This document shows, in pieces, positions 55,316-63,454 of a stretch of DNA of 64,000 bases (the stretch's first letter is position 1; every line of letters begins with the position of its first letter). The notes below the pieces were generated by a model. The model worked only from the letters and a program-made list of their open reading frames with translations, did not search any database and was not told the origin of the DNA. The position numbers and the translations under genes are program-made. Origin of the DNA: Aristaeella hokkaidonensis (GTDB lineage Bacteria > Bacillota > Clostridia > Christensenellales > Aristaeellaceae); assembly GCF_018128945.1 (NCBI RefSeq), contig NZ_CP068393.1, positions 1,178,001 through 1,242,000 on the forward strand. Direction: 5' to 3'.

Positions 55316-55666
55316 ATAGCTGCTCCTCCTTTCTGTTACTTACATCATCCGTAAGTTTCTATGAACGCCACAATGTAACCATTGCTTCGTTCATGTATTT
55401 ATACGAATGGCTTTGAAAGATGGCAGCTTTTTTCCGGGAATAAGTATTGTATACCAGATACTTTTTCCCTGCGGGTCTGGAAAAATCCATTCGGATCCTT
55501 CCCAGCGGAACATCTTTCAAAATGTATTTTATCTTATTTTTCTTCGCGTTACAATATATACAACTTATGTATTTATCCGTTTGAAAAATCTACACACTTA
55601 TATCACGCTATTTGCTTATACTATAAAGTATACTATCATAGTTTAATAGCTTAGAATCACAAATAT
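55316..55666. other. AT-rich intergenic region
   Basis: About 350 bp upstream of the sigma operon. Only the AAAGGAGG ribosome site (about 55325) is clear; the promoter is not obvious. No repeats of the window's families here. Confidence 0.5.
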
Positions 55667-56164
55667 TTATATATCTTTTAGTTGTAGCAATTCTTTTATT
55701 TTCTGTCTCGCTTGTCCATTACGAGTAATTACTTCTCCTTTTTTAATTATTTCCGAATCGAAGACTTGATTGGATAGACGTATTAGTTCTTGATGAACCT
55801 GTTTAAGTGTATCACTATCAGGTATTCCTCTATATATCTTGGGCCATTCTTCTAGAAATGCTCCTAATCTGGCTCCACAATCCCTTAATGCTTTACTCGC
55901 TTCATCTGTCGACTTACTACGAGGTGGAAGATTCATATATATGTTTGCATACATCATAAGAGCATAAGAAATATCTGCTTTTAATTTCAAGTAATCTCGA
56001 CGTTGTCTAAGATATTTTTCATCTATGATGGTTTTAATTATATAGAGAATGAAACCAGAAACAACGGCAAACAAAGCTGTCACCGCTGCTTGGGTAATAT
56101 TAATGCTTGATGGGGTTTTATTTATTATTGGAATAGGAGTAATCCTTGGGGTAAAATAGTACAA
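55667..56164 (-). CDS. Hypothetical single-pass membrane protein
   Basis: 165 residues, AT-rich codon use unlike its neighbours. One hydrophobic segment at about 27-45 (AVTALFAVVSGFILYIIKTI), then a charged, helical cytoplasmic-type region (DEKYLRQRRDYLKLKADISY; RLGAFLEEWPKIYRGIPDSD) with no recognised motif. The frame opens with TTG 56164, preceded by a weak GGTGA; no ATG occurs before residue 70, so the start is uncertain. Low GC and lack of family suggest recent acquisition. Stand-alone. Confidence 0.6.
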   Translation of the reverse strand: MYYFTPRITPIPIINKTPSSINITQAAVTALFAVVSGFILYIIKTIIDEKYLRQRRDYLKLKADISYALMMYANIYMNLPPRSKSTDEASKALRDCGARLGAFLEEWPKIYRGIPDSDTLKQVHQELIRLSNQVFDSEIIKKGEVITRNGQARQKIKELLQLKDI

Positions 56165-56306
56165 GTGTTTTCACCGCTTTCTTTTTCTAAATAAGCTAGA
56201 CTGTCATGTATATTTCTGCTGTTCCGTATTTTATCTCATTTCCTTCCCTGTGACAATACGATAGTAAGAGTTACTCTTGCTATCGTAAGAATCAATTCTT
56301 CTTCAG

Positions 56307-56337
56307 AAAAAAAGCTTCTGTTTTCAGAAGCTTTTTA
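56307..56337. terminator. Terminator AAGCTTCTG/CAGAAGCTT
   Basis: AAAAAAAGCTTCTG, TTTT, CAGAAGCTTTTT; serves the PP2C gene on the minus strand. Confidence 0.8.
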
Positions 56338-56381
56338 TCCGCCATTTTTAAGTTTTAAGTTTTAAGTTTTCAGTTTTCATT
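56338..56381 (+). repeat. TTTTAAG heptamer repeat block overlapping a CDS end
   Basis: CCGCCATTTTTAAG, TTTTAAG, TTTTAAG, TTTTCAG, TTTTCATT. The last 12 bp supply the final codons and stop (residues NEN) of the PP2C gene. Confidence 0.85.
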
Positions 56382-58553
56382 AGGTTCAGTTCCTAAGAAC
56401 TGAACACAGAGCATCGTCACATCATCAAACTGTGCCGCATTCCCCACAAACCCCTTCAGATCCAGGTGTATGTGATGAATCAGCTCTGTCGGATCTTCTC
56501 CCTGGTGCTCATTCAGCGTCTCCAGCAGCCTTTCTGTTCCGTAGAACTCCCCTGCTTCATTCGTCGCTTCCGGAATACCGTCTGTATAGACAAACAGTTT
56601 CATTCCTCTGTTCAGCTGCAGGGTATAGTCCTTATACTTCACATTCTCCAGGCCGCCGATGACAAACCCATGCTTATCCTTGACCAATTCATACCGTCCG
56701 TCTTCGCCCTGCAGGATCGGATACTCGTGCCCGGCATTGGCTGCGGTCAGCAGTCCTGTCTTCAGGTTCAGGATGCCCAGCCATACCGTCACGAACATCT
56801 GTTCCTTGTTCTTCTGGCAAATCTGGTTATTCACTTTCTGCAGCACTTCTGCCGGGCTTCCGCCGTTCATGGTGTGGTTCTGCACAAGAATCTTGGCAGC
56901 CATCATAAACAGGGCTGCCGGCACTCCCTTGCCGCTTACATCTGCCATGACCAGGCCCAGGTGTTCGTTATCAATCAGGAAGAAGTCATAGAAGTCTCCG
57001 CCGACCTCTTTCGCCGGCTGCATACTGGCGTAGATGTTCATGTCCGTCCGTTCCGGGAATGGCGGGAAGATATTGGGCAGCATTTCCGCCTGGATCCGTC
57101 TGGCCAGATTCAACTCCGTGCCGATCCGCTCATTCTCCGCGGTCACCCGGCGCACTTCACCCACGTATTCAACTGTCTTATGGCTCAGATCCGCGAAGGA
57201 TTCTGCCAGCACTTCAATCTCGTCTCCGGTGCGGAAGGTTTCCTCCATCTTGAATTCCGGATTCTCTTCTCCCAGTTCCGTAATCCGCTTTGTAATCTTG
57301 TTCAGCGGTCTTACAATCCGCTTGCCAACAATCACCGTGTTCAACAGCAGCAGTGCCGCCAGTCCGGCAATACAGATGAACGCGATGGTTTTGCTGTTAT
57401 TTGCCTTCTGACGGTAGGTAGAAGTGGCCTCTGACTGGATCTCTGTATATTTCTCCTGCAGCATGTCCACGGGCGTTTCTGCCCGTTCTTCGCTGAATGC
57501 GGTGATCAGCGTCCAGCTCACCGTTTCCAGCGGTACGCCCATCATGTAATAGTTCCCGCTGCCCAGCTTCACGATCCGGATATCGGTCTGGTCTTCCAGT
57601 GCGTCTGTTACCAGCTGCCCCAGTTCGGTATTCTCGCCTGTCCGCAAATCCGCCGCTTCCGCGCTGATGCGTGCCTGGAATTCCGGCTCTGTGGAGGTGG
57701 TAAACAACACATGACCATCATGGTTTACCGCTGCTCGGAATCCGCCTTCCACGTCGGAAGCGCCCAGGCTCTCCATAATATCATTCAGATAAACGTCCGC
57801 TCCAGCTACTGCTGCCAGTTTTCCGTCCGGGTAGTAAATCGGCATGGCACAGACGATATTCATCTGTCCTGTGGTAGCATCCACTTCCACATCGGAGAAA
57901 CACAGCTTCCCTTCCGCTTCTGCCTGCTGATACCAGTGCCGTGTCCGTACGTCATAATTCTTCATGCTGCCGTCTTCCAGGAACCACTGTCCGGAATTCC
58001 TGCTTACGGAGAAGAATGTACCGTCAGGCATCCCCAAGTAGATGTTAGCGATATCCGTTACCGAGCACAGGGAGATCATCGTCTCGGACATACTGGCCAC
58101 CAGGCCCAGATTCTTTTGAATCTCCGGATCATTCGGATCCACGTCATCGGCCATCAGTACCTGCGTTGCCAGCTTGCCTTCGTTCTCAGGCTTGGGCGGA
58201 GCATACGTATGGGGCGTATAGTTTTCAGGATGGGCAAACACTTCTGTGGCATAGTCTGCCAGGAACATAACGCGGGTCTTCGCGCTTCGGAACATATCAT
58301 CCGTGATCTGGGCTTCCAGCACAGAGGAACGTTCCATGTTCTCCCGTACCACCTGGTCCATGATCCCCACGGTGGTATCCGTGATGGTATCCTGCTGCTT
58401 CTGGCTTGTTTCCGCCGCCAGCTGCGAAAGCATCCCGCTCTGGTACATCGTCAGCCCGCCATATGCCAGCAGACTCAGCAAGATAGTCACCAAAACAAGG
58501 GTAAGCACCTTTCTCTCGATGCCGCCTTTGATCTTATGCCTGTCCTTTATCAC
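56370..58553 (-). CDS. dCache-HAMP-PP2C (RsbU-type) membrane phosphatase
   Basis: 727 residues, starting at GTG 58553 after GGGGCGG. Helix about 15-36, large extracytoplasmic double-Cache sensor about 40-385 (YLGMPDGTFFSVSRNSGQWF, TRHWYQQAEAEGKLCFSDVE, PIYYPDGKLAAVAGADVYL), helix about 388-408, HAMP about 409-465, coiled linker, PP2C about 490-720 (MQPAKEVGGDFYDFFLIDNE, MADVSGKGVPAALFMM, ANAGHEYPIL, KLFVYTDGIPEATN, AAQFDDVTMLC). No kinase domain, unlike the one at 41510. The linker-to-PP2C segment ENERIGTELNLARRIQAEML is almost shared with the other two phosphatases, showing recent paralogy. Small-molecule sensing at the membrane; signal unknown. Confidence 0.95.
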   Translation of the reverse strand: MIKDRHKIKGGIERKVLTLVLVTILLSLLAYGGLTMYQSGMLSQLAAETSQKQQDTITDTTVGIMDQVVRENMERSSVLEAQITDDMFRSAKTRVMFLADYATEVFAHPENYTPHTYAPPKPENEGKLATQVLMADDVDPNDPEIQKNLGLVASMSETMISLCSVTDIANIYLGMPDGTFFSVSRNSGQWFLEDGSMKNYDVRTRHWYQQAEAEGKLCFSDVEVDATTGQMNIVCAMPIYYPDGKLAAVAGADVYLNDIMESLGASDVEGGFRAAVNHDGHVLFTTSTEPEFQARISAEAADLRTGENTELGQLVTDALEDQTDIRIVKLGSGNYYMMGVPLETVSWTLITAFSEERAETPVDMLQEKYTEIQSEATSTYRQKANNSKTIAFICIAGLAALLLLNTVIVGKRIVRPLNKITKRITELGEENPEFKMEETFRTGDEIEVLAESFADLSHKTVEYVGEVRRVTAENERIGTELNLARRIQAEMLPNIFPPFPERTDMNIYASMQPAKEVGGDFYDFFLIDNEHLGLVMADVSGKGVPAALFMMAAKILVQNHTMNGGSPAEVLQKVNNQICQKNKEQMFVTVWLGILNLKTGLLTAANAGHEYPILQGEDGRYELVKDKHGFVIGGLENVKYKDYTLQLNRGMKLFVYTDGIPEATNEAGEFYGTERLLETLNEHQGEDPTELIHHIHLDLKGFVGNAAQFDDVTMLCVQFLGTEPNEN

Positions 58554-58693
58554 GTAAGTTCCGCCCCTTCCGATATACTGCGAAGGTTTTTGATTATTAT
58601 ACTATATCCTTCCATCCCTTTCCAGCCATTTATCCGCTTTTCACAGTACAAATCTCACATAATTCATCTAGTGTTTTTAGTGTGTAGTGTTCG

Positions 58694-58776
58694 AGTGTGC
58701 GCACGTGGCGGACACCGGGGACGGTTCTGCCACTGTCCACTTACGTGGATAGTCAGAACTGTCCCCTGGTGTCGCA
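58694..58776. repeat. REP-like palindromic element
   Basis: GGACACCGGGGACGGTTCTG near 58709 pairs with CAGAACTGTCCCCTGGTGTC near 58753, with an inner GTCCAC/GTGGAT hairpin. GGGGACGGTTCTG-type palindromes are widespread REP-like sequences in bacteria, often linked to REP-associated tyrosine transposases (none here). Confidence 0.7.
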
Positions 58777-58777
58777 C

Positions 58778-58810
58778 AAAAAAAGAAGGCTGCTTTCGCA
58801 GCCTTCTTTA
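58778..58810 (-). terminator. Terminator of the superoxide reductase gene
   Basis: AAAGAAGGCTGC / GCAGCCTTCTTT, loop TTTC, about 35 bp beyond the stop codon. Confidence 0.85.
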
Positions 58811-58843
58811 CATCCTCAATGTTATCATCTCACAAAATCCGCT

Positions 58844-59176
58844 TTATGCTTTTGCCACCCACAGCCCATGCAGATTGCAGTATTCATATGCCGCCACGAC
58901 CGGCTCTGTCACAGCAAAGTGCGCTTCAGGCTTTTCACCAGGCTTCAGGACATGCTTCTGATACCCTGTTGCAGTCTCCAGGATAATCCACTCGATGTAA
59001 TGGACATCCAGCATGGGATGTGCAACTGATCCGATTTTCACAGTGACATGATCACCGGTCTGTTCAATCACCGGCACATGCTTCTCATAGGCTCCATCCG
59101 TCGTATTTGCAACAATAGCCTCACCAACCGGCACATCAGATATAACAATCTTTCCATCAACCTTATAAAAATTCAT
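58844..59176 (-). CDS. Superoxide reductase (desulfoferrodoxin family, centre I lost)
   Basis: 110 residues; AAAGGGG upstream of the ATG. Reduces superoxide to peroxide at a His4-Cys iron. Motifs: DGAYEKHVPVIE (catalytic Glu-Lys and first His, about residues 27-38), GSVAHPMLDVHYIEWI (two His, about 48-63), CNLHGLW near the end (Cys and His). The N-terminus MNFYKVDGKIVISD aligns with the desulforedoxin domain of the long enzymes but all its iron-binding Cys are replaced, so only centre II remains. Confirms an anaerobic life style. Stand-alone. Confidence 0.93.
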   Translation of the reverse strand: MNFYKVDGKIVISDVPVGEAIVANTTDGAYEKHVPVIEQTGDHVTVKIGSVAHPMLDVHYIEWIILETATGYQKHVLKPGEKPEAHFAVTEPVVAAYEYCNLHGLWVAKA

Positions 59177-59209
59177 ATTCGTTTCCCCTTTCTTTTACAT
59201 TCTTATACT

Positions 59210-59368
59210 TCAGTGTTTACTTGCCATCATCATTGTCAGAAACAACTCCTGCCAATTATGCGATTGATCTACCGCCTGTTTAAGTAGCTCTTTTTCCACG
59301 TCGTTTAAATTGCGATTACCGTATTCTACTAAGAACTTACATATAGCTTTTATTTGTTCTTCATTCAT
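59210..59368 (-). CDS. Small hypothetical protein
   Basis: 52 residues from ATG 59368 with AAGGAGAG upstream, so probably real. Sequence MNEEQIKAICKFLVEYGNRN, LNDVEKELLKQAVDQSHNWQ, then a Met-rich hydrophobic end (ELFLTMMMASKH). Helical, no motif recognised. Lies 33 bp upstream of the superoxide reductase gene on the same strand, in an AT-rich setting. Confidence 0.6.
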   Translation of the reverse strand: MNEEQIKAICKFLVEYGNRNLNDVEKELLKQAVDQSHNWQELFLTMMMASKH

Positions 59369-59540
59369 CACTACACTCTCCTTTTGTGTTCTTTTTATAT
59401 TATTCTTATTATTCATAAAACATATAGCATCTTAAAAACATATAATCATAGTTACTATATCTATACTATACATTTATCAATATCATCTGTCCATATAATC
59501 AAGACAAACTTTTCAATCCAGTTTGGATTCCATACTCTAT

Positions 59541-59580
59541 CATTCTTAAGTATAAAGTTTCCATTTTTCAGTATTCATTG
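59541..59580 (+). repeat. Degenerate TTTTAAG-type block
   Basis: ATTCTTAAGTATAAAGTTTCC then ATTTTTCAGTATTCATT, followed by a GCCGCC/GGCGGC hairpin next to the stop codon at 59604. Confidence 0.6.
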
Positions 59581-59603
59581 GCCGCCTTTGGCGGCACCTT
59601 TGG

Positions 59604-60107
59604 TCATATGTTCGGCCAGTATTCGACTGCTATTTCCTCAATGATATCCGTCATCGTTGCCACCCATTCAGACCAATCCCTCGACTCTTTCGTGATCATG
59701 ACCACATGATCCCTCAATTCCATATTGATCTTTTCATAATCCCACTTTTTCAGCAACACACGAATATAACCATCCAGTATTCGTCTGGCTATTATATTAT
59801 TCCAACCCATATGTCTTTTCCGTCCTAAATTCTGGATATAATCGATGGCCTGATATACAGGCATTGTATTCCTGTTATGTAATATGCCACCGATCTTGTT
59901 CAGGAACTCATTAACCGACTCCTGCGTCGGCATCTTATTTGCGTCATACCGGAAATACCGTCTGACACCGATCTCAATACATTCCTTAATGAATTCCATA
60001 GAATACTTGTAGTAATAAAATCCAAACTGTTTTCTGTTCTTCAGGCTCAAAGAAAACGGAAAAGTCACCTTGCTCTCAACAAAGTTGATGAAATCATAGT
60101 AAGTCAT
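59604..60107 (-). CDS. Hypothetical protein, AT-rich accessory region
   Basis: 167 residues with AGGAGGG before the ATG. Mixed helical protein, rich in aromatic and charged residues (KNRKQFGFYYYKYSMEFIKE, DYIQNLGRKRHMGWNNIIAR, SRDWSEWVATMTDIIEEIAV). No signal peptide, membrane segment or known motif. GC is lower than in the core genes. Upstream neighbour on the same strand is the ATPase-DUF4435 gene 230 bp away, so an accessory or defence context is possible but unproven. Confidence 0.7.
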   Translation of the reverse strand: MTYYDFINFVESKVTFPFSLSLKNRKQFGFYYYKYSMEFIKECIEIGVRRYFRYDANKMPTQESVNEFLNKIGGILHNRNTMPVYQAIDYIQNLGRKRHMGWNNIIARRILDGYIRVLLKKWDYEKINMELRDHVVMITKESRDWSEWVATMTDIIEEIAVEYWPNI

Positions 60108-60340
60108 ACTGTTTCCCTCCTGTTTTGTCGTTTTAGATTGTATTGAGACATGAAAAAAAGGAAGCTCTTTCGAACTTCCAGTCTTTCTTACCTTAATGAT
60201 ATCACGTGAACATACTATTTTTCTAGTGTCAGGGAACTATCATTTTACTCTCCAGTAGTTTATTCATGTATTTCTTTTCGAACTTAAAAGTCCAAATATA
60301 TTACTATCTACTCGTCAAATTGTAGCCTTAGAAATGATTT

Positions 60341-61966
60341 TTATTCGAAAATTTCCTTTTCGAGTTCTTTATAAATATCCATATCAGGTGATATAAGCGT
60401 AGCTAAAGTATCACGCAAAAAGGATTCTGAATTATTCCCACAACGCGTTAGGTTTAATTCTCGCTTTATTGCATTATATATCTCACCACCTGCAGATTTA
60501 ATATCATCTTCTGGATTTCCTCTATTTACAGAGTTTTTTATTGCTGTTTTTTTTGCTTCTATACATGCATTAAACTTATCTTGTTTACCCATTTTATCAC
60601 ATAGTTTTCTTATAACTGAATCGTCATATAAATACGCTTCCAAATGTCTTTTGCGTAGTACTCTTATCCCTTTTTGTTTTAAATCTTCAATTTCTTGTTC
60701 ACTCCGATCATCTCGATCTACTAACTTTATTATTTTTGAATTCTTCAAAATTGTTGATAATATCTCACCATGCTTATCCTCTATGTTTTCTATATCATTG
60801 CATGAACCACCCGATATAAAGAAAGCTTCAGGATGAGTATTTTCAAACAATGTGGAATAAACCGATTTATCAAAATTCTTTCTTTTATTCCCGCATGTAC
60901 TACCTTCACAAAAAACTATAGTTTGCGGCAAAATTAGTTTGGAAAAATCTCCAAATGCAAGTTCATAGAATTTTTCCATTACAGCTTTACCAATCTTGAC
61001 CGGCTGTATTATTTGATCATCATCAAAATCACGCCCTCCAAAGTCTAAAAACACAACTGAGCCTGGTTCTTCTTTTTCAATTTGTTCAGCTTCCTGAAGC
61101 ATTCCTATAGAATGTGTTGATATCCAAAGTTGTGATTTCTCGGGAATCAACTTTGTCAATTCTCGCAGCACTTTACTCTGGAGTTTTGTGTGCATATGGG
61201 CTTCTGGTTCATCAATACAGTAAATCGCATCTTCATAGTACTTAGATTGAACTACTAAATCTAATATAAGGTCAAATGTCGCCTTCTCTCCAGCTGAAAG
61301 ATTCTGATAATCGAAATCTTGTATAACTCCTTTTGTGAAGAAAAAGCTCCCATTTGTTAGCGGTTGCCCAAGAGAACTCAAATTCAAATCTTCAAATACA
61401 TTTTTTAGAGCTATTTGTATTTTCCCCACCAATTCATCGCGAAGCATTGCAACCGTTTTACCGTTATTCGATGAATCATATATTCCTGAGATTGTATCTG
61501 CAATTAATCTCTGATAATTTTCCGAAACTGTTTGATCATTTTGAATTAATGTGTTTAAACGAATAGATGTAATTGGGTTTTTTTGCATTTTCATAGCACG
61601 AATCTCAAAATCAGGCTCATTCCTATATGCACTTCTAAAATAGAAATGACCTTTTATATCATCATTATTTATCGTTTTTGAAAAAGTTTTATCATAGAAG
61701 GTAATATCCACTTTATTCGCTGTATTATGATGCCATTCATTAACATCATACGGCTTTGTACTACTAGTTTTATCAAGATAATAGTAATCACCCACATTAT
61801 AAAACCCATAGTACTTATAAAAGTGATTCAAAGCCTCTATAAATGAGGTTTTCCCACTACCATTAGGACCAACTAACATTACTAATTTCGTGGTTTCTGG
61901 TATATTTTCTACAATAACATGTGTAAATCTCTTGAAATTTATAAGTTCTACGCGTTTAACTTTCAC
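60341..61966 (-). CDS. ABC-type ATPase with C-terminal DUF4435/TOPRIM-like domain (OLD/PARIS-like)
   Basis: 541 residues starting at GTG 61966, seven bases after AGGGAGG. N-terminal SMC/ABC-like ATPase: KRVELINFKRF, Walker A VGPNGSGKTSFIEALN (about 32-47), signature LSAGEKATFDLILD (about 222-235), Walker B AIYCIDEPEAHMH (about 244-256), switch His in WISTHSIGML. C-terminal region about 330-541: VFCEGSTCGNKR, KLVDRDDRSEQEIEDL and RHLEAYLYDDSVIRKL fit DUF4435, a TOPRIM-like domain. Such ATPase-TOPRIM pairs occur in OLD nucleases and, as AriA/AriB, in the PARIS anti-phage system, where fused forms exist. Strongly AT-rich compared with flanks, consistent with transfer. No antitoxin-like tRNA or partner seen. 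Confidence 0.82.
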   Translation of the reverse strand: MKVKRVELINFKRFTHVIVENIPETTKLVMLVGPNGSGKTSFIEALNHFYKYYGFYNVGDYYYLDKTSSTKPYDVNEWHHNTANKVDITFYDKTFSKTINNDDIKGHFYFRSAYRNEPDFEIRAMKMQKNPITSIRLNTLIQNDQTVSENYQRLIADTISGIYDSSNNGKTVAMLRDELVGKIQIALKNVFEDLNLSSLGQPLTNGSFFFTKGVIQDFDYQNLSAGEKATFDLILDLVVQSKYYEDAIYCIDEPEAHMHTKLQSKVLRELTKLIPEKSQLWISTHSIGMLQEAEQIEKEEPGSVVFLDFGGRDFDDDQIIQPVKIGKAVMEKFYELAFGDFSKLILPQTIVFCEGSTCGNKRKNFDKSVYSTLFENTHPEAFFISGGSCNDIENIEDKHGEILSTILKNSKIIKLVDRDDRSEQEIEDLKQKGIRVLRKRHLEAYLYDDSVIRKLCDKMGKQDKFNACIEAKKTAIKNSVNRGNPEDDIKSAGGEIYNAIKRELNLTRCGNNSESFLRDTLATLISPDMDIYKELEKEIFE

Positions 61967-62096
61967 CTGTAATCCTCCCTATACTGCTGATTATAGTTGC
62001 GTTACTTCATAAGAATATAGATATATTTATCCTTTATAATACTTTATACCTTCTTAGTTTTATTTTCTTTTTTCAACTTCTTCTGATATTCATCCC

Positions 62097-62128
62097 AAAA
62101 CAAGCCGGATCTTTTGATCCAGCTTGCC
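62097..62128. terminator. Terminator-like hairpin CAAGC-GGATC/GATCC-GCTTG
   Basis: Stem with one mismatch, loop TTTT, 3' of the radical SAM gene (minus strand) and followed by low-complexity ATTATGAATTGTGA and CTCCTACTTCCTACCTC runs up to 62211. Confidence 0.55.
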
Positions 62129-62211
62129 CTTCCCTCCATAATTATGAATTGTGAATTATGAATTGTGAATTGGTATACCTCCTACTTCCTACCTCATACC
62201 TCCTACCTGTT

Positions 62212-63129
62212 TCACGCGCTACACGTCGTGAATCTTTTCTTCGCTTGTTCACACGTTTCCCTTACCTTCTCCAGATATCCTTCCTTCCACACATTCTCCA
62301 TATCGTCTGTAATACGCTTCCACGATACAATCTGGCCGTCCGGGCCTATATACCAGCCTAAATATCCTTTTTTGCCTTCATTCTTATAATCTATAACCCT
62401 GTATTCTCCTGTACCCTTATACAGATCCACTACGCCTTCAAAGCGCACAACTACACGCATTCCATCGGCATAATACTCTGGAATATACCGAAGTACGGCT
62501 TCCACGTATTCCTTTGTGCTCATCTCATTCCCGGCGGCATAGTGCTTCCACATGTCATTATTTCTGACTTCATGACAAATGATCTTCCTGACGCCCAAGT
62601 CTGCAAGTACATCCACCGTTTCCCGCAGAACATCCGTATTCCCGCGGTGAATGTTCATCTCAACGCTGGTCGGGAATCCCCTGAGACAGCAGCGGATCAG
62701 TGCGTTCCTTGCCGCCTGTTCCGCTCCTTTGATGCCCCGCATCCAGTCATGCTTTTCCACGCCGTCAAAGCCCACGCAGAATTCCGGTTTCATACCGCGC
62801 TGTTCAAACTGATCCAGTACGCTGTCCATCAGCAGCCAGCCGTTGGTATAGATCTTGTCGATCTTCATGCCTTTTTCCAGCGCATAGTCCACCAGGCTCC
62901 AGAAGTCCTCCCGTACAAACGGTTCCCCTCCGGAAATCTTCAGGCTCCGCACGCCGCATTTTGCCATCCGGTCAATTGCCTGGATCGCTTCCAAATGTGT
63001 CATTTCATCCAGGGCGGAATCCGGCGTATTGACGCAGCAGAACCTGCACCGGAAGTTGCACCTTCCGGTGATCGTCCACAAAACCTGTTCAGTATATCGC
63101 TTGGCAAACGGATCACAGTACTTTTCCAT
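62212..63129 (-). CDS. Radical SAM enzyme of a RiPP-type cluster
   Basis: 305 residues; AAGGAGAA four bases before the ATG. The CxxxCxxC iron-sulphur motif is GRCNFRCRFCCVN (Cys about 24, 28, 31), followed by SLKISGGEPFVREDFW (GGEP, SAM binding, about 62-77), KIDKIYTNGWLL and FCVGFDGVEKHDWMRGIKG. The C-terminus has a SPASM/twitch-like WYIGPDGQIVSWKRITDD pattern, but only two Cys near the very end (ETCEQAKKRFTTCSA), so an auxiliary cluster is doubtful. Downstream of a PqqD-like gene and a Trp-rich small peptide gene on the same strand; the likely job is to modify that peptide. Confidence 0.9.
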   Translation of the reverse strand: MEKYCDPFAKRYTEQVLWTITGRCNFRCRFCCVNTPDSALDEMTHLEAIQAIDRMAKCGVRSLKISGGEPFVREDFWSLVDYALEKGMKIDKIYTNGWLLMDSVLDQFEQRGMKPEFCVGFDGVEKHDWMRGIKGAEQAARNALIRCCLRGFPTSVEMNIHRGNTDVLRETVDVLADLGVRKIICHEVRNNDMWKHYAAGNEMSTKEYVEAVLRYIPEYYADGMRVVVRFEGVVDLYKGTGEYRVIDYKNEGKKGYLGWYIGPDGQIVSWKRITDDMENVWKEGYLEKVRETCEQAKKRFTTCSA

Positions 63130-63187
63130 GCTGTTCTCCTTCGTCTTGTCGCGCTGTTCAAAGAAAACTTCTGACTATGCGAGTGAA

Positions 63188-63213
63188 GGGTATCAAAAGA
63201 TGCTTTGATACCC
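63188..63213 (-). promoter_or_regulatory. 10-bp hairpin between the precursor and radical SAM genes
   Basis: GGGTATCAAA / TTTGATACCC with loop AGATGC; no T-run follows on the minus strand. Could protect or attenuate the precursor mRNA so that peptide is made in excess over enzyme. Confidence 0.6.
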
Positions 63214-63242
63214 ATACAAAACAAAATGTATTTAGACGATTA

Positions 63243-63437
63243 TCAGAACCACCAGCCACCAAACCAGCCGCCGAACCATCCCCATCCCCATCCATGGGAT
63301 GCTTTTTTCGTATTCTTGGTATTTGTATTGTTATAAGGATTATAACAATTGAATGACTTCTGGTCATAACCGGAGCATGTCAGGATGTCTTCATTCCCCA
63401 GGTTGATAATGGTTACCTTCGCTTTCTCGTACTTCAT
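63243..63437 (-). CDS. Putative RiPP precursor peptide with Trp/Gly/Phe core
   Basis: 64 residues; AAAGGGG before the ATG. Leader-like N-terminus MKYEKAKVTIINLGNEDILT, similar in style to small Firmicutes peptides starting MKYEKP; a middle with two Cys and Asn/Tyr/Lys repeats (CSGYDQKSFNCYNPYNN); and a C-terminus GWGWGWFGGWFGGWWF (residues 49-64). Aromatic residues W50, W52, W54, F55, W58, F59, W62, W63, F64 alternate with Gly, as expected for a substrate of ring-forming radical SAM enzymes. Lies between a PqqD-like gene (17 bp) and a radical SAM gene (113 bp). Product unknown; cleavage site not obvious (KKASHG is a candidate). Confidence 0.75.
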   Translation of the reverse strand: MKYEKAKVTIINLGNEDILTCSGYDQKSFNCYNPYNNTNTKNTKKASHGWGWGWFGGWFGGWWF

Positions 63438-63454
63438 TTTTGTTCCCCTTTCGA

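Noticed and set aside
60341..61966. Retron, CBASS or restriction-modification function
   Set aside because: No reverse transcriptase, cyclase or methylase motifs; only ATPase and DUF4435-like regions are visible.
62158..62361. Frame reading LLLPTSYLLP and similar near 38098
   Set aside because: Low-complexity CTTCCTACTTCCTACCT DNA; no ribosome site and not conserved as protein.
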